DNA of 64,000 bases from assembly GCF_014852585.1 (NCBI RefSeq), contig NZ_JACVBX010000015.1, positions 93,864-157,863 of the forward strand, in the 5' to 3' direction. The notes beneath the pieces are model-generated. The model made no database searches. It was not told the DNA's origin and worked only from the letters and a program-made list of their open reading frames with translations. Below are positions 1 through 12,050 of this stretch, piece after piece (position 1 is the first letter of the stretch; each line of letters begins with the position of its first letter). The position numbers and the translations under genes were made by a program. Source of the stretch: Pseudomonas sp. PDM18 (GTDB taxonomy: Bacteria > Pseudomonadota > Gammaproteobacteria > Pseudomonadales > Pseudomonadaceae).

Positions 1-1
1 G

Positions 2-1720
<1,719 letters not shown>

Positions 1721-1729
1721 GAGTGCTGA

Positions 1730-2599
1730 ATGAGTTCGTTGTACCACTCGACCCGGTTGCCTTGCGGCAACCGGGTTCTTGATTTAAGCCGCCCGCACGT
1801 CATGGGCATCCTCAACGTAACTCCCGATTCCTTCTCCGATGGCGGGCGCTTCAACAGGCACGATGCTGCGTTGCGTCATGCGGCGGAGATGGTCGCGGCC
1901 GGCGCCACGCTGATCGATATCGGCGGCGAGTCAACGCGTCCGGGGGCTCGCGTGGTTTCGCCCACCGAGGAGCTGGAGCGTGTCGCTCCGGTGGTCGAGG
2001 CCATCGCCCGCGAGCTGGATGTGGTGATTTCTGTAGATACTTCCACTCCGGCCGTGATGCGTGAGACGGCCCGTCTTGGTGCGGGGCTGATCAACGATGT
2101 GCGCTCCCTGCAGCGCGACGGTGCCTTGGATGCTGCTGTCGATACCGGGCTCCCGGTGTGCCTGATGCACATGCGCGGTGAGCCGGGAAATATGCAGGAC
2201 GACCCGCGTTACCCCGATATTCTTCAGGAAGTCCGTAGCTTCCTTGAGGGACGCATTGCGCTGTGCGAATCCGTGGGTATTGCCCGCGAGCGGATCGTCA
2301 TCGACCCTGGCTTCGGTTTTGCCAAGACCCAAAGCCATAACCTGAATCTATTCCGGCAGATGGAGAGGTTGATGGATATGGGGTGCCCGCTGCTGGTCGG
2401 TGTCTCGCGCAAGAGCATGGTCGGGCGCGCGCTCGGCCGTGAGGTGGGCGAGCGTCTCTATGGCAGTCTGGCGCTGGCCGCCCTTGCAGTCACCAAGGGA
2501 GCCAGCATTATCCGTGTCCACGATGTCGCCGAGACCGTGGATGTGGTTCGAATGATTCACGCAGTGGAAAGTGCAACGGAAGAGGGGATGCCCGCATGA
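1730..2599 (+). CDS. folP: dihydropteroate synthase
   Basis: Joins p-aminobenzoate to dihydropterin pyrophosphate in folate synthesis, in the cytoplasm; the family is the sulfonamide target. The 289 residues form the usual TIM barrel. Visible family signatures are [15 protein letters not shown] near residue 25, GGESTRPGA near residue 65, and the C-terminal [10 protein letters not shown]. The start is nine bases after ftsH, and the stop overlaps the glmM start (ATGA), which suggests translational coupling. The gene order ftsH-folP-glmM is conserved in gammaproteobacteria. Nothing unusual is seen. Confidence 0.97.
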   Translation: MSSLYHSTRLPCGNRVLDLSRPHVMGILNVTPDSFSDGGRFNRHDAALRHAAEMVAAGATLIDIGGESTRPGARVVSPTEELERVAPVVEAIARELDVVISVDTSTPAVMRETARLGAGLINDVRSLQRDGALDAAVDTGLPVCLMHMRGEPGNMQDDPRYPDILQEVRSFLEGRIALCESVGIARERIVIDPGFGFAKTQSHNLNLFRQMERLMDMGCPLLVGVSRKSMVGRALGREVGERLYGSLALAALAVTKGASIIRVHDVAETVDVVRMIHAVESATEEGMPA

Positions 2600-3936
2600 G
2601 CAGGAAGTATTTCGGTACCGATGGAATTCGCGGGCGCGTAGGCACACCGCCGATCACGCCGGACTTCGTGCTCAAGTTGGGTTGGGCGGTGGGCATGGCC
2701 TTCCGTCAGCAGGGCAAATGCCGCGTATTGGTCGGCAAGGACACGCGCATCTCCGGCTACATGTTCGAGTCCGCGCTGGAGGCTGGTCTGTCGGCCGCCG
2801 GCGCCGATGTGATGCTGCTGGGCCCTATGCCTACTCCCGGGATTGCCTATCTGACCCGTACCTTCCATGCCGAAGCCGGCATCGTCATCAGTGCCTCGCA
2901 CAATCCCCATGACGACAACGGCATCAAGTTTTTCTCCGGCCAGGGCACCAAGCTGCCGGATGAGGTCGAGCTGATTATCGAAGAGCTCCTGGATGCGCCG
3001 ATGACGGTGGTCGAGTCCGCTCGTCTGGGCAAGGTTTCGCGCATCAACGACGCGGCTGGCCGCTACATCGAGTTCTGCAAGAGTAGCGTGCCCTCGAACA
3101 CCAGTTTCGCCGGCCTGCGTATCGCGCTGGATTGCGCCCATGGCGCGACCTACAAGATCGCTCCCAACGTATTTCGCGAGCTGGGTGCCGAGGTATTCAT
3201 CATCGGCGCCGAGCCCAATGGCCTGAACATCAACCACAATTGCGGTTCCACCCACATGGGGGCGCTGCAGGACGCTGTTCTGGCTAATCACGCGGATATC
3301 GGCATCGCCTTCGACGGCGACGGCGACCGGGTGATGATGGTTGACCATACCGGCACCATCGTCGACGGCGACGAGATTCTCTACCTGATCGCCCGTGACA
3401 TGCTTGATCGCGGCAAGCTGCATGGCGGCGTGGTCGGGACTCTGATGAGCAACCTGGGACTCGAACTGGCCTTGCAGGAGCTGCACATCCCGTTTGCTCG
3501 CGCCAAGGTGGGCGACCGCTACGTGATGTCCGAGCTGCAGTCGCGCAACTGGCAGTTGGGTGGTGAGAACTCCGGTCATGTCGTGTGCTATCAGCACACC
3601 ACTACGGGCGATGCGATCATCGCTGCGTTGCAGGTTTTGATGGCGCTCAAGACCCGTGGCCAGAACCTGGCCGAGGCGCGCATGGGCATTCGCAAGTGCC
3701 CGCAGGTGCTCATCAATGTGCGCTTCGCGGGCGGTGGTGTCGATCCGTTGGAGCATCCGGCGGTGAAGGAGGCCTGCGCCAAGGTGACGGAAGAAATGGC
3801 CGGTCGTGGCCGCGTTCTGCTGCGCAAGTCCGGTACCGAACCACTGGTTCGGGTAATGGTCGAGGGTGACGAGGAAGCTCGCGTTCGCGGCTATGCCGAG
3901 CAGTTGGCAAAAGTCGTTACAGAGGTATGTGCTTGA
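2596..3936 (+). CDS. glmM: phosphoglucosamine mutase
   Basis: Converts glucosamine-6-phosphate to glucosamine-1-phosphate, feeding UDP-GlcNAc for peptidoglycan and LPS. At 446 residues it has the normal family length. The phosphoserine loop ISASHNP places the catalytic serine at residue 101. The metal-binding DGDGDR motif lies near residue 240, and the C-terminal [15 protein letters not shown] phosphate-binding loop is present. It starts inside the last codons of folP (four-base overlap), so it is probably cotranslated with it. A 65-base gap separates it from tpiA with no convincing terminator. Confidence 0.97.
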   Translation: MSRKYFGTDGIRGRVGTPPITPDFVLKLGWAVGMAFRQQGKCRVLVGKDTRISGYMFESALEAGLSAAGADVMLLGPMPTPGIAYLTRTFHAEAGIVISASHNPHDDNGIKFFSGQGTKLPDEVELIIEELLDAPMTVVESARLGKVSRINDAAGRYIEFCKSSVPSNTSFAGLRIALDCAHGATYKIAPNVFRELGAEVFIIGAEPNGLNINHNCGSTHMGALQDAVLANHADIGIAFDGDGDRVMMVDHTGTIVDGDEILYLIARDMLDRGKLHGGVVGTLMSNLGLELALQELHIPFARAKVGDRYVMSELQSRNWQLGGENSGHVVCYQHTTTGDAIIAALQVLMALKTRGQNLAEARMGIRKCPQVLINVRFAGGGVDPLEHPAVKEACAKVTEEMAGRGRVLLRKSGTEPLVRVMVEGDEEARVRGYAEQLAKVVTEVCA

Positions 3937-4001
3937 TTTCTCTTGTCAGTTCCCAAAGCGTCGAGTAATATCTGCGCCCACTTTGCTCAGCGAGGTACAG
4001 C

Positions 4002-4757
4002 ATGCGTCGACCCTTAGTGGCCGGTAATTGGAAAATGCACGGTACCCGCTCCAGCGTAACGGAGCTGATCAAAGGCCTGCGTCAACTGGCTCTCCCTACG
4101 GGTGTCGATGTGGCGGTGTTCCCGCCCTGTCTGTACATCAATCAGGTCGTTCAAGGCTTGAATGGAAAGGCTGTTGCCGTCGGTGCGCAGAATTGCGCGG
4201 TTGAGCCGATGCAGGGCGCCTTGACGGGCGAGGTCGCAGCCAGTCAGCTGGCGGACGCGAACTGCTCCCTGGTGCTGGTTGGTCACTCCGAGCGTCGCCT
4301 GATTCTGGGTGAAAGCGATGGTGTGATCAGTCGCAAGTTTGCGGCGGTTCAATCGTGTGGCCTGATTCCGATCCTGTGCGTGGGCGAGACCCGCGAGCAG
4401 CGTGAGGCAGGCAAGACGCTTGAGGTTGTCGGGCGCCAGTTGGGCTCGGTGATCGAAGATCTCGGTGTCGGGGCTTTCTCCCGTGCCGTTGTGGCTTACG
4501 AGCCGGTGTGGGCGATTGGGACGGGGTTGACCGCTTCTCCCGAGCAGGCCCAGGAAGTACATGCGGCGATTCGCGCGCAGATCTCGGCGGAAAACGCAGA
4601 GGTGGCTCGCGGCCTTCGTCTCCTGTACGGCGGTAGTGTCAAGGCCGCCAACGCTGTCGAGCTTTTCGGCATGCCGGATATCGATGGGGGGCTCATTGGT
4701 GGAGCCTCCCTGAATGCAGATGAGTTCGGTGCGATCTGTCGCGCCGCAGGAAACTGA
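4002..4757 (+). CDS. tpiA: triosephosphate isomerase
   Basis: Interconverts dihydroxyacetone phosphate and glyceraldehyde-3-phosphate in central carbon metabolism. The protein has 251 residues in the standard barrel. Catalytic elements are visible: GNWKMHG near the N-terminus (lysine), GHSERR (histidine), and [11 protein letters not shown] (glutamate followed by the mobile loop), then the phosphate-binding LYGGSV. The start ATG follows a GAGG-type ribosome-binding site. It lies two bases upstream of secG, so the genes form one transcription unit; this tpiA-secG pairing is usual in pseudomonads. Confidence 0.97.
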   Translation: MRRPLVAGNWKMHGTRSSVTELIKGLRQLALPTGVDVAVFPPCLYINQVVQGLNGKAVAVGAQNCAVEPMQGALTGEVAASQLADANCSLVLVGHSERRLILGESDGVISRKFAAVQSCGLIPILCVGETREQREAGKTLEVVGRQLGSVIEDLGVGAFSRAVVAYEPVWAIGTGLTASPEQAQEVHAAIRAQISAENAEVARGLRLLYGGSVKAANAVELFGMPDIDGGLIGGASLNADEFGAICRAAGN

Positions 4758-4759
4758 AG

Positions 4760-5152
4760 ATGCTGGAAACAGTTGTAATCGTGATTCACCTGCTGATGGC
4801 GCTGGGTCTGGTTGTGCTGGTCCTGCTTCAGCAAGGCAAGGGTGCCGACGCGGGTGCGTCGTTTGGTGCTGGCGCTTCGGGTACTGTTTTCGGTAGCCAG
4901 GGTTCTGCTACCTTCCTGAGTCGCTTCACCGCTGTGCTGGCTGCAGTTTTTTTTATTACCAGCTTGGGTTTAGCGTATTTTGCTAAAGAAAAAGCTGATA
5001 TGATTCGTCACGCTGGGCTTCCTGATCCGGCAGTGATGGAGCAGAAGCAGGAACAAGCTCCGGCAGCTAGCGATGTGCCGGGCGCGCAAGGGCAACCTCA
5101 AGCCCCTGCAGGCGGTAACGGCGACGTTTCGGCGGCTCCTGAGCAGAAGTAA
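4760..5152 (+). CDS. secG: protein-export translocase subunit SecG
   Basis: Small membrane subunit of the SecYEG translocon. It has 130 residues. An N-terminal transmembrane helix (about 3-23) is followed by the family-typical [27 protein letters not shown] loop region, then a second helix (about 52-75). The C-terminal tail is Pro/Ala/Gln-rich and probably unstructured; such tails vary in length between species. It begins two bases after tpiA and ends 16 bases before tRNA-Leu, so the tRNA could be processed from the same transcript. Confidence 0.95.
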   Translation: MLETVVIVIHLLMALGLVVLVLLQQGKGADAGASFGAGASGTVFGSQGSATFLSRFTAVLAAVFFITSLGLAYFAKEKADMIRHAGLPDPAVMEQKQEQAPAASDVPGAQGQPQAPAGGNGDVSAAPEQK

Positions 5153-5168
5153 GCAGGCAAGAGTTTTT

Positions 5169-5254
5169 GCCGAGGTGGTGGAATTGGTAGACACGCTACC
5201 TTGAGGTGGTAGTGGCCATAGGCTGTAGGGGTTCGAGTCCCCTCCTCGGTACCA
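5169..5254 (+). tRNA. tRNA-Leu, anticodon GAG
   Basis: An 86-nt cloverleaf with a long variable arm, as expected for leucine. The acceptor stem GCCGAGG pairs with CCTCGGT (one G-T pair at the end), the discriminator is A, and CCA is encoded. The anticodon stem-loop CTACC-TTGAGGT-GGTAG carries GAG, and the T-loop is GGTTCGAGTCC. It lies between secG and the initiator tRNA. Confidence 0.97.
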
Positions 5255-5263
5255 TATTACGAA

Positions 5264-5288
5264 AAGGCCCGCAGTGCGGGCCTTGTCG
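5264..5288 (+). terminator. rho-independent terminator after tRNA-Leu
   Basis: Hairpin AAGGCCCGC / GCGGGCCTT with a short AGT loop region, followed by TTGTCGTTT. It separates the secG/tRNA-Leu transcript from the downstream promoter of the initiator-tRNA operon. The T-tract is imperfect. Confidence 0.8.
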
Positions 5289-5302
5289 TTTCGGTGTTTC
5301 GG

Positions 5303-5331
5303 TTGACCTTGAAGGGGCGCAACCGTATAAT
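5303..5331 (+). promoter_or_regulatory. strong sigma-70 promoter of the tRNA-fMet / rimP-nusA operon
   Basis: -35 TTGACC at 5303-5308 and a perfect -10 TATAAT at 5326-5331 with 17-bp spacing. The predicted start is about 5338, ten bases before the mature tRNA end. This is probably the main promoter for the downstream operon as well as for the tRNA. Confidence 0.85.
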
Positions 5332-5347
5332 TTTGCACCAGCTTTGA

Positions 5348-5424
<77 letters not shown>

Positions 5425-5433
5425 GTTTGGCAG

Positions 5434-5456
5434 AGCCCCTTTTCAGGGGCTTTTTG
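5434..5456 (+). terminator. terminator after tRNA-fMet
   Basis: Hairpin AGCCCC / GGGGCT around a TTTTCA loop, followed by TTTTT. It is the first of two terminator-like hairpins between the tRNA and rimP, so readthrough or an additional promoter is needed to express the operon. Confidence 0.85.
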
Positions 5457-5501
5457 CTAGCTGGACAGTCCGCGCCGCCAGATCAGGGCGGTCCTTAAGG
5501 G

Positions 5502-5524
5502 ATGGGCGTTTCGCCCATTTTTTG
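5502..5524 (+). terminator. second terminator-like hairpin in the rimP-nusA leader
   Basis: Hairpin ATGGGCG-TTT-CGCCCAT immediately followed by TTTTTG, 28 bases before the rimP start. It is a good intrinsic-terminator shape inside an operon leader, so it may act as an attenuator. NusA autoregulation through leader terminators is known for the E. coli homologue; applying it here is inference. Confidence 0.7.
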
Positions 5525-5551
5525 TTTCTACAGCATACGCGAGGCGATCAG

Positions 5552-6010
5552 GTGTCGAGCAAGCTAGAACAGTTGCAGGCCTTGTTGGCCCCTGTAGTAG
5601 AAGCGCTCGGCTATGAGTGCTGGGGCCTGGAATACATTTCCCAAGGTCGCCATTCCCTGCTCCGGGTTTATATCGATCGTGCCGAAGGCATCCTGGTCGA
5701 TGACTGCGAAATCGTCAGTCGTCAGATCAGTGGCATCCTCGACGTGGAAGACCCGATCAGTGGCGAGTACACCCTCGAGGTGTCGTCGCCCGGTATGGAT
5801 CGGCCGCTCTTCACACTCGAGCAGTTCGCCCGTTACGTCGGCGAGCAGGTGAAGATCAAGCTGCGCACGCCCTTCGAAAGGCGTCGCAATTTCCAGGGCA
5901 TTCTCCGTGGTGTGGAGGAGCAGGATGTGGTGGTCCTGGTGGACGACCATGAATATCTGCTGCCGGTCGACTCGATCGACAAGGCCAACATCATCCCCCG
6001 ATTTGAGTGA
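5552..6010 (+). CDS. rimP: ribosome maturation factor RimP
   Basis: Binds the 30S subunit during assembly. GTG at 5552 is chosen as the start: it gives 152 residues beginning [27 protein letters not shown], the conserved N-terminus, and it follows a GAGGCGATCAG ribosome-binding site. Extending upstream to a TTG would run into the leader hairpin. Signature stretches are [39 protein letters not shown] and the C-terminal SH3-like [22 protein letters not shown]. It is the first gene of the nusA operon; nusA follows after 45 bases. Confidence 0.95.
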   Translation: MSSKLEQLQALLAPVVEALGYECWGLEYISQGRHSLLRVYIDRAEGILVDDCEIVSRQISGILDVEDPISGEYTLEVSSPGMDRPLFTLEQFARYVGEQVKIKLRTPFERRRNFQGILRGVEEQDVVVLVDDHEYLLPVDSIDKANIIPRFE

Positions 6011-6055
6011 GCCGCCAGAGCGCGGATTCCAATGGATTGAAAGGCGAGGCGTACG

Positions 6056-7537
6056 ATGAGCAAAGAAGTACTGCTGGTTGTTGAGTCGGTATCCAACGAG
6101 AAGGGTGTACCGCCTGGCGTGATTTTCGAAGCGCTGGAGCTCGCTCTGGCGACTGCGACCAAAAAGCGTTTCGAGGATGAGGTTGACCTGCGCGTGGAAA
6201 TCAACCGCGCCAACGGCAACTACGAAACTTTCCGTCGCTGGACCATCGTCGAAGACGAGGACTACTCCAATCCGGCATCGGAACTGACCGTCGAAGACGT
6301 GCAGGAAGAGCACCCCGGCATGAAAGCCGGCGAGGTCATCGAAGAGAAGATCGAGTCCATCGAGTTCGGCCGCATCGCCGCACAGACCGCCAAGCAGGTC
6401 ATCGTGCAGAAGGTTCGCGAAGCCGAGCGCGCCCAGGTGGTCGACGCCTACCGCGAGAAGGTCAACGAGATCATCTCCGGCACCGTCAAGAAGGTCACCC
6501 GCGACAACGTGATCGTCGACCTGGGCAACAACGCTGAAGCGCTGCTGGCCCGCGACCAGATCATCCCGCGTGAAACCTTCCGCGTCGGCACCCGCGTGCG
6601 TGCCCTGCTGAAGGAAATCCGCAGCGAGAACCGTGGCCCTCAGCTGATCCTGTCGCGTACCGCGCCGGAAATGCTGATCGAGCTGTTCCGCATCGAAGTA
6701 CCGGAAATCGCCGAGCAACTGATCGACGTGATGGCCGCTGCCCGTGATCCGGGTTCGCGCGCCAAGATCGCCGTTCGCTCCAAGGACAAGCGTATCGATC
6801 CGCAGGGCGCCTGCATCGGTATGCGTGGTTCCCGCGTCCAGGCCGTCTCCGGCGAACTGGGCGGTGAGCGTGTGGATATCGTCCTCTGGGACGACAACCC
6901 CGCGCAGTTTGTGATCAACGCCATGGCTCCGGCCGAAGTGGCAGCGATCATCGTCGACGAAGATACCCACACCATGGATATCGCCGTCGCCGAGGACAAC
7001 CTGGCACAGGCTATCGGCCGCAGTGGCCAGAACGTCCGTCTGGCCAGCCAACTCACCGGCTGGACCCTGAACGTGATGACCGAGGCCGATATCCAGGCCA
7101 AACAGCAGGCTGAAACTGGCGACATCCTGCAGCGCTTCGTCGACGAGCTGGATGTCGATGAAGAACTCGCCCAGGTTCTGGTTGAAGAAGGTTTCACCAC
7201 CCTGGAAGAGATTGCCTACGTACCGATGGAAGAGATGCTCAGCATCGACGGCTTCGACGAAGACATCGTCAACGAGCTGCGCTCGCGTGCCAAGGACCGC
7301 CTGCTGACCAAAGCCATCGCCACTGAAGAGAAACTCGCCGACGCACAACCTGCCGAAGACCTGCTCAGCCTCGATGGTATGACCAAAGAGCTGGCCGTGG
7401 ACCTGGCACTGCGTGGCGTAACCACCCGTGAAGATCTTGCCGAGCAATCTATTGACGATCTGCTCGACATCGACGGCATGGACGAAGAGCGTGCCGGCAA
7501 GTTGATCATGGCCGCCCGGGCCCATTGGTTCGAGTAA
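6056..7537 (+). CDS. nusA: transcription termination/antitermination factor NusA
   Basis: RNA polymerase-associated factor for pausing, termination and rRNA antitermination. The protein has 493 residues. Domains in order are an N-terminal RNAP-binding domain (about 1-125), an S1 domain (about 135-200), two KH domains (about 200-345, including [28 protein letters not shown] and [13 protein letters not shown]), and two C-terminal acidic repeats (about 364-490). The start has a GGCGAGG ribosome-binding site. It is flanked by rimP and infB in the conserved operon. It would act on the boxA site at the right end of this window. Confidence 0.97.
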   Translation: MSKEVLLVVESVSNEKGVPPGVIFEALELALATATKKRFEDEVDLRVEINRANGNYETFRRWTIVEDEDYSNPASELTVEDVQEEHPGMKAGEVIEEKIESIEFGRIAAQTAKQVIVQKVREAERAQVVDAYREKVNEIISGTVKKVTRDNVIVDLGNNAEALLARDQIIPRETFRVGTRVRALLKEIRSENRGPQLILSRTAPEMLIELFRIEVPEIAEQLIDVMAAARDPGSRAKIAVRSKDKRIDPQGACIGMRGSRVQAVSGELGGERVDIVLWDDNPAQFVINAMAPAEVAAIIVDEDTHTMDIAVAEDNLAQAIGRSGQNVRLASQLTGWTLNVMTEADIQAKQQAETGDILQRFVDELDVDEELAQVLVEEGFTTLEEIAYVPMEEMLSIDGFDEDIVNELRSRAKDRLLTKAIATEEKLADAQPAEDLLSLDGMTKELAVDLALRGVTTREDLAEQSIDDLLDIDGMDEERAGKLIMAARAHWFE

Positions 7538-7564
7538 GCATTCGCGGCCTGAGGAGAGAAGTGC

Positions 7565-10102
7565 ATGACGCAAGTCACGGTGAAAGAACTGGCCAAGACG
7601 GTCGATACGCCGGTGGAGCGCCTGCTGCAGCAGATGCGCGAAGCGGGTCTGCCCCATAACGATGCCGAGCAGGTAGTGACCGACAGCGAGAAGCAAGCGC
7701 TGCTGGCCCACCTGAAAGGCAGCCACGGTGATCGCGCGGATGAGCCGCGCAAGATCACCCTGCAACGCAAGACCACCTCGACCATTCGAGTCGCTGGCAG
7801 CAAGACCGTCAGCGTCGAGGTTCGCAAGAAGAAAACCTACGTCAAGCGTGACCCTGAAGAGGTCGAGGCCGAGCGTCAGCGCGAGTTGGAAGAGCAGCGC
7901 GCCGCCGAAGAAGCTGTACGTGTGAAGGCCGAGGAAGAGGCTCGCCAGCGCGCCGCTGCAGAAGAGGCTCGCCGTCAGGCCGACGCCGCTCGCCAGACCG
8001 CTGGTGTCGCTCCTGCGGCTGCCGCCCCGGCCTCCGCCGAGGCTCCGCGTGCCGCTGCTCCGGCTGCCGCTCCCGCTGCTCCGGCCGCTGCTGCTCCTGC
8101 TGCAGACGACCGCAAGAAGGACGAAGTGCGCCGCGCGCCCAAGCGTGACGAAGAAGACGAGCGCCGTGATCGCAAGCATGCCCAGCATCGCCCGTCGATC
8201 AAGGAAAAGGAAAAGACCACTGCCCCGCGCGTTGTTCGCAGCGGTGGTGGCGACGACGACGACAGCTTTGGCCGTCGTGGCGGTGGCCGCGGCAAGGGCA
8301 AGCTGAAGAAGCGTAACCAGCACGGGTTCCAGAGCCCGACAGGACCGATTGTGCGTGAAGTGAATATCGGCGAAACCATCACCGTGGGCGAGCTCGCTGC
8401 CCAGATGTCGGTGAAGGGTGCCGAGGTCGTCAAGTTCATGTTCAAGATGGGCACCCCGGTGACCATCAATCAGGTACTCGACCAGGAAACCGCTCAGCTG
8501 ATCGCCGAAGAGCTCGGCCACAAGGTCAAGCTGGTCAGCGAGAACGCCCTGGAAGAGCAACTGGCCGAATCCCTGAAGTTCGAAGGCGAAGCCGTCTCCC
8601 GCGCGCCGGTCGTGACCGTCATGGGCCACGTCGACCACGGCAAGACCTCGCTGCTCGACTACATTCGTCGTGCGAAGGTTGCAGCTGGCGAAGCCGGCGG
8701 CATCACCCAGCACATCGGCGCCTACCACGTGGAAACCGACCGCGGCATGGTCACTTTCCTCGACACCCCTGGCCACGCTGCGTTCACCGCGATGCGTGCC
8801 CGTGGTGCCCAGGCGACCGATATTGTCATCCTCGTGGTGGCAGCGGACGACGGCGTAATGCCGCAGACCCAGGAAGCCGTACAGCATGCGAAAGCGGCTG
8901 GCGTGCCGATCGTGGTTGCGGTGAACAAGATCGACAAGCCCGACGCCAACCCGGACAACATCAAGAACGGCCTGGCCGCTCTGGATGTGATCCCGGAGGA
9001 GTGGGGCGGCGATGCTCCGTACGTTCATGTCTCCGCCAAGCTGGGTACCGGCGTCGACGAGCTGCTCGAAGCCGTACTGCTGCAGGCTGAAGTGCTTGAA
9101 CTCAAAGCCACTCCTTCGGCCCCGGGCCGTGGCGTGGTGGTCGAGTCGCGTCTGGACAAGGGCCGTGGCCCGGTAGCCACCGTGCTGGTCCAGGACGGCA
9201 CCCTGCGTCAGGGCGACATGGTCCTGGTCGGCGTCAACTACGGCCGCGTTCGGGCGATGCTCGACGAGAACGGCAAGCCGATCAAGGAAGCGGGTCCGTC
9301 CATTCCAGTCGAGATTCTCGGCCTGGACGGTACGCCGGATGCGGGTGACGAAGTCTCGGTGATTACCGACGAGAAGAAAGCTCGCGAAGTCGCTCTGTTC
9401 CGCCAAGGCAAGTTCCGCGAGGTGAAACTGGCTCGTGCCCACGCCGGCAAGCTGGAAAACATCTTCGAGAACATGGGCCAGGAAGAGAAGAAGACCCTCA
9501 ACATCGTCCTCAAGTCCGATGTCCGTGGTTCGCTGGAGGCCCTGCAGGGTTCGCTCAGCGGCCTGGGCAACGACGAAGTGCAGGTTCGCGTGGTCGGTGG
9601 CGGCGTCGGTGGTATCACCGAGTCCGATGCCAACCTGGCGCTGGCCTCCAACGCGGTGCTGTTCGGCTTCAACGTCCGTGCTGACGCTGGTGCGCGCAAG
9701 ATTGTCGAGTCCGAAGGCCTCGACATGCGTTACTACAACGTGATCTACGACATCATTGAAGACGTCAAGAAAGCCCTGACCGGCATGCTCGGCAGCGATG
9801 TTCGCGAGAACATCCTGGGTATTGCCGAAGTGCGTGACGTGTTCCGCTCGCCGAAGTTCGGCGCGGTCGCGGGCTGCATGGTCACCGAGGGTCTGGTGCA
9901 CCGCAACCGTCCGATCCGTGTACTGCGCGACGACGTGGTTATCTTCGAAGGCGAGCTGGAGTCCCTGCGTCGCTTCAAGGATGACGTCTCCGAAGTTCGT
10001 GCCGGCATGGAGTGCGGTATTGGCGTGAAGAGCTACAACGACGTCCGCGTCGGCGACAAGATCGAAGTGTTCGAGAAGGTCGAAGTCGCTCGTACTCTGT
10101 AA
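7565..10102 (+). CDS. infB: translation initiation factor IF-2
   Basis: GTPase that places initiator tRNA on the 30S subunit, pairing naturally with the fMet tRNA just upstream. It has 845 residues. An N-terminal IF2-N subdomain (about 1-55) is followed by a long Ala/Glu/Arg-rich linker (about 95-250) of low complexity and a second IF2-N region. The G domain has GHVDHGKT from residue 354, DTPGHAAF and NKID, then come domains II-IV. The Ala-rich linker is the part that varies most between species. The start follows GAGGAGAAG. There is a 106-base gap to rbfA containing hairpins. Confidence 0.97.
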   Translation: MTQVTVKELAKTVDTPVERLLQQMREAGLPHNDAEQVVTDSEKQALLAHLKGSHGDRADEPRKITLQRKTTSTIRVAGSKTVSVEVRKKKTYVKRDPEEVEAERQRELEEQRAAEEAVRVKAEEEARQRAAAEEARRQADAARQTAGVAPAAAAPASAEAPRAAAPAAAPAAPAAAAPAADDRKKDEVRRAPKRDEEDERRDRKHAQHRPSIKEKEKTTAPRVVRSGGGDDDDSFGRRGGGRGKGKLKKRNQHGFQSPTGPIVREVNIGETITVGELAAQMSVKGAEVVKFMFKMGTPVTINQVLDQETAQLIAEELGHKVKLVSENALEEQLAESLKFEGEAVSRAPVVTVMGHVDHGKTSLLDYIRRAKVAAGEAGGITQHIGAYHVETDRGMVTFLDTPGHAAFTAMRARGAQATDIVILVVAADDGVMPQTQEAVQHAKAAGVPIVVAVNKIDKPDANPDNIKNGLAALDVIPEEWGGDAPYVHVSAKLGTGVDELLEAVLLQAEVLELKATPSAPGRGVVVESRLDKGRGPVATVLVQDGTLRQGDMVLVGVNYGRVRAMLDENGKPIKEAGPSIPVEILGLDGTPDAGDEVSVITDEKKAREVALFRQGKFREVKLARAHAGKLENIFENMGQEEKKTLNIVLKSDVRGSLEALQGSLSGLGNDEVQVRVVGGGVGGITESDANLALASNAVLFGFNVRADAGARKIVESEGLDMRYYNVIYDIIEDVKKALTGMLGSDVRENILGIAEVRDVFRSPKFGAVAGCMVTEGLVHRNRPIRVLRDDVVIFEGELESLRRFKDDVSEVRAGMECGIGVKSYNDVRVGDKIEVFEKVEVARTL

Positions 10103-10121
10103 GGGTATTCGAGCGTGAACG

Positions 10122-10196
10122 CAGCGCCCGGGCCAGCTGAATTGCTGCCCCGGGCGTTTGCCGCTTTCAGACCCGGAGCCTCGCGGCTCGGGTAAG
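10122..10196 (+). other. two intercistronic hairpins between infB and rbfA
   Basis: The first pairs GCGCCCGGG with CCCCGGGCGT across about 15 bases. The second pairs ACCCGGAGCC with GGCTCGGGT across TCGC. Neither is followed by a T-run, so they look like mRNA-stabilising or processing structures rather than terminators. They lie just upstream of the rbfA ribosome-binding site. Confidence 0.5.
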
Positions 10197-10208
10197 CAGG
10201 TTAGAAAA

Positions 10209-10595
10209 ATGGCTAAAGAGTACAGCCGTACCCAGCGTATCGGCGACCAGATGCAGCGCGAACTGGCGCTGCTGATCCAGCGTGAAATCAAGGACCCGCG
10301 TCTCGGCCTGGTGACCATCACCGGTGTCGACGTGGCCCGTGACCTGTCCCATGCCAAGGTGTACGTCACCGTGATGGGCCAGGACGACAACGCCGAAGTG
10401 GTGAAGCAGAACACCAGCATCCTCAACGATGCTGCCGGCTTCCTGCGTATGCAGCTGGGCAAGGCGATGAAGCTGCGCACCGTGCCGCAACTGCACTTCA
10501 GCTACGACGCCAGCATCCGCCGTGGTGCCGAGCTGTCGGCGCTGATCGAACGCGCGGTGGCTGCCGATCGTCGCGGCGGCGATTCCGAGGAGTAA
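10209..10595 (+). CDS. rbfA: ribosome-binding factor A
   Basis: 30S maturation factor binding near the 16S 5' helix. ATG at 10209 gives [33 protein letters not shown], the conserved start, and 128 residues. An earlier in-frame start at 10158 would run through the intercistronic hairpin and is rejected. The KH-like fold motif with the inter-helix kink ([16 protein letters not shown]) is visible, as is the C-terminal [19 protein letters not shown]. The truB start lies three bases after the stop. Confidence 0.96.
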   Translation: MAKEYSRTQRIGDQMQRELALLIQREIKDPRLGLVTITGVDVARDLSHAKVYVTVMGQDDNAEVVKQNTSILNDAAGFLRMQLGKAMKLRTVPQLHFSYDASIRRGAELSALIERAVAADRRGGDSEE

Positions 10596-10598
10596 CGC

Positions 10599-11513
10599 GT
10601 GGCCCAGGTGAAACGCATTCGCCGTGCAGTCAACGGTGTGCTGATTCTCGACAAGCCGCTGGGCATGAGCTCCAACCAGGCGCTGCAGAAGGTGCGCTGG
10701 CTGCTCAATGCCGAGAAGGCCGGCCACACCGGCAGCCTCGACCCGCTGGCGACCGGCGTGCTGCCGCTGTGCTTTGGCGAGGCGACCAAGTTCTCCCAGT
10801 ACCTGCTCGACGCCGACAAAGCCTACGAGACGATTGCCAAGCTGGGCGTCACTACCACCACCGCTGATGCCGAGGGTGAAGTAGTCGAGCAGCGCGAAGT
10901 GACCGCTGGTCGGGAAGCCATCGAGGCCCTGCTGCCTCGCTTCCGTGGCGACATAGAGCAGGTGCCGCCGATGTACTCGGCCCTGAAGAAGGACGGCCAG
11001 CCGTTGTACAAGCTGGCCCGTGCGGGAGAGGTAGTGGAGCGCGAGGCGCGTTCTGTTACTATTGCGCGCCTGGAAATGCTCGCGTTCGAGTCGCCCTGTG
11101 CGACCCTGGCGGTTTCCTGCAGCAAGGGCACCTACATTCGCACCCTGGTCGAAGATCTCGGCCGCGAACTCGGTTGTGGCGCACACGTCGCCGCCCTGCG
11201 CCGGACACAGGCAGGTCCCTTCCAGCTGAACCAGTCGGTCACGCTGGATGAGCTCGAGAAAGTCCATGCCGAGGGTGGCAATGAAGCCCTCGACCGCTTC
11301 CTGCTGCCGGTGGATGCCGGCCTGGAGCACTGGCCGCTGCTGCAGTTGTCGGAGCACAGCGCCTATTACTGGCTGCATGGTCAGCCGGTACGCGCCCCCG
11401 ATATGCCGAAGTTCGGCATGTTGCGGGTGCAGGATCATGAGGGCCGCTTCATCGGTATCGGTGAAGTGGTCGAAGACGGGCGCCTGGCGCCGCGTCGACT
11501 GATTCGGTCTTAA
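10599..11513 (+). CDS. truB: tRNA pseudouridine(55) synthase
   Basis: Makes pseudouridine 55 in the T-loop of tRNAs. The protein has 304 residues and starts with GTG three bases after the rbfA stop. The catalytic aspartate lies in [22 protein letters not shown] (near residue 48). The substrate-binding [13 protein letters not shown] motif and a C-terminal PUA-like region (about 250-304) are present. The stop codon lies inside an 18-bp perfect palindrome described separately. Confidence 0.96.
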   Translation: MAQVKRIRRAVNGVLILDKPLGMSSNQALQKVRWLLNAEKAGHTGSLDPLATGVLPLCFGEATKFSQYLLDADKAYETIAKLGVTTTTADAEGEVVEQREVTAGREAIEALLPRFRGDIEQVPPMYSALKKDGQPLYKLARAGEVVEREARSVTIARLEMLAFESPCATLAVSCSKGTYIRTLVEDLGRELGCGAHVAALRRTQAGPFQLNQSVTLDELEKVHAEGGNEALDRFLLPVDAGLEHWPLLQLSEHSAYYWLHGQPVRAPDMPKFGMLRVQDHEGRFIGIGEVVEDGRLAPRRLIRS

Positions 11514-11520
11514 GACCGAA
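11503..11520. repeat. perfect 18-bp palindrome spanning the truB stop
   Basis: TTCGGTCTTAAGACCGAA reads identically on both strands and includes the truB TAA. There is no T-run after it. It could be an RNA 3'-end or processing hairpin, or a protein-binding site upstream of rpsO. Confidence 0.6.
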
Positions 11521-11611
11521 ACCGAGGGTGGCTGTCAGCAGGCACGGTCACTCCTCTTATTATGAACACAGGGATAAGTCCCTGGCCTGTTACCTCAGAG
11601 GAAGCCCCATC

Positions 11612-11881
11612 ATGGCACTGAGCGTCCAAGAAAAAGCCCAGATCGTTAACGAGTACAAGCAAGCTGAAGGCGACACCGGTTCCCCGGAAGTGCAGGTTGC
11701 ACTGCTGTCCGCCAACATCAACAAGCTGCAGGATCACTTCAAGGCCAACGGCAAAGACCACCACTCCCGTCGTGGCCTGATCCGTATGGTTAACCAGCGT
11801 CGTAAGCTGCTGGACTACCTGAAGAGCAAGGACACCTCTCGTTACAGCGCCCTGATCGGTCGCCTGGGCCTGCGTCGCTAA
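11612..11881 (+). CDS. rpsO: 30S ribosomal protein S15
   Basis: Primary-binding 30S protein. ATG at 11612 with a GAGGAAG ribosome-binding site gives 89 residues starting [39 protein letters not shown], the family standard length. The 16S-contacting stretch [23 protein letters not shown] is intact. It sits between truB and pnp as in enterobacteria; the family autoregulates through its mRNA leader, which is not obvious here by eye. Confidence 0.97.
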   Translation: MALSVQEKAQIVNEYKQAEGDTGSPEVQVALLSANINKLQDHFKANGKDHHSRRGLIRMVNQRRKLLDYLKSKDTSRYSALIGRLGLRR

Positions 11882-11900
11882 GACGGCAAGCCTGAAGTGG

Positions 11901-11964
11901 GAAGCTGGGAGTCCGGGGTCGTTGGGCGGTGTATACCGCTCATCGGCTCTGGCTCCCGGCTTTC
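11901..11964 (+). other. rpsO-pnp intercistronic stem-loop, possible RNase III site
   Basis: GAAGCTGGGAG at 11901 pairs with CTCCCGGCTTTC at 11953-11964, giving a long imperfect stem upstream of pnp. In E. coli the pnp leader has an RNase III-cleaved stem through which PNPase represses itself. The position here fits, but function is inferred. Confidence 0.5.
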
Positions 11965-12050
11965 TCGCTTTTATAGGGAATGAAAACGGGTCCGACTCCC
12001 GGCATTTCCACAATTTCCCCCAAGGCAACTAAAGCGAAGGTAGAAAAACC

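Noticed and set aside
5564..10480. A 1638-codon open frame on the minus strand opposite rimP-nusA-infB-rbfA
   Set aside because: It is antisense to four confidently identified genes. Stop codons are rare opposite GC-rich, strongly biased codons, and the translation is His/Asp/Gln-rich shadow sequence without domains.
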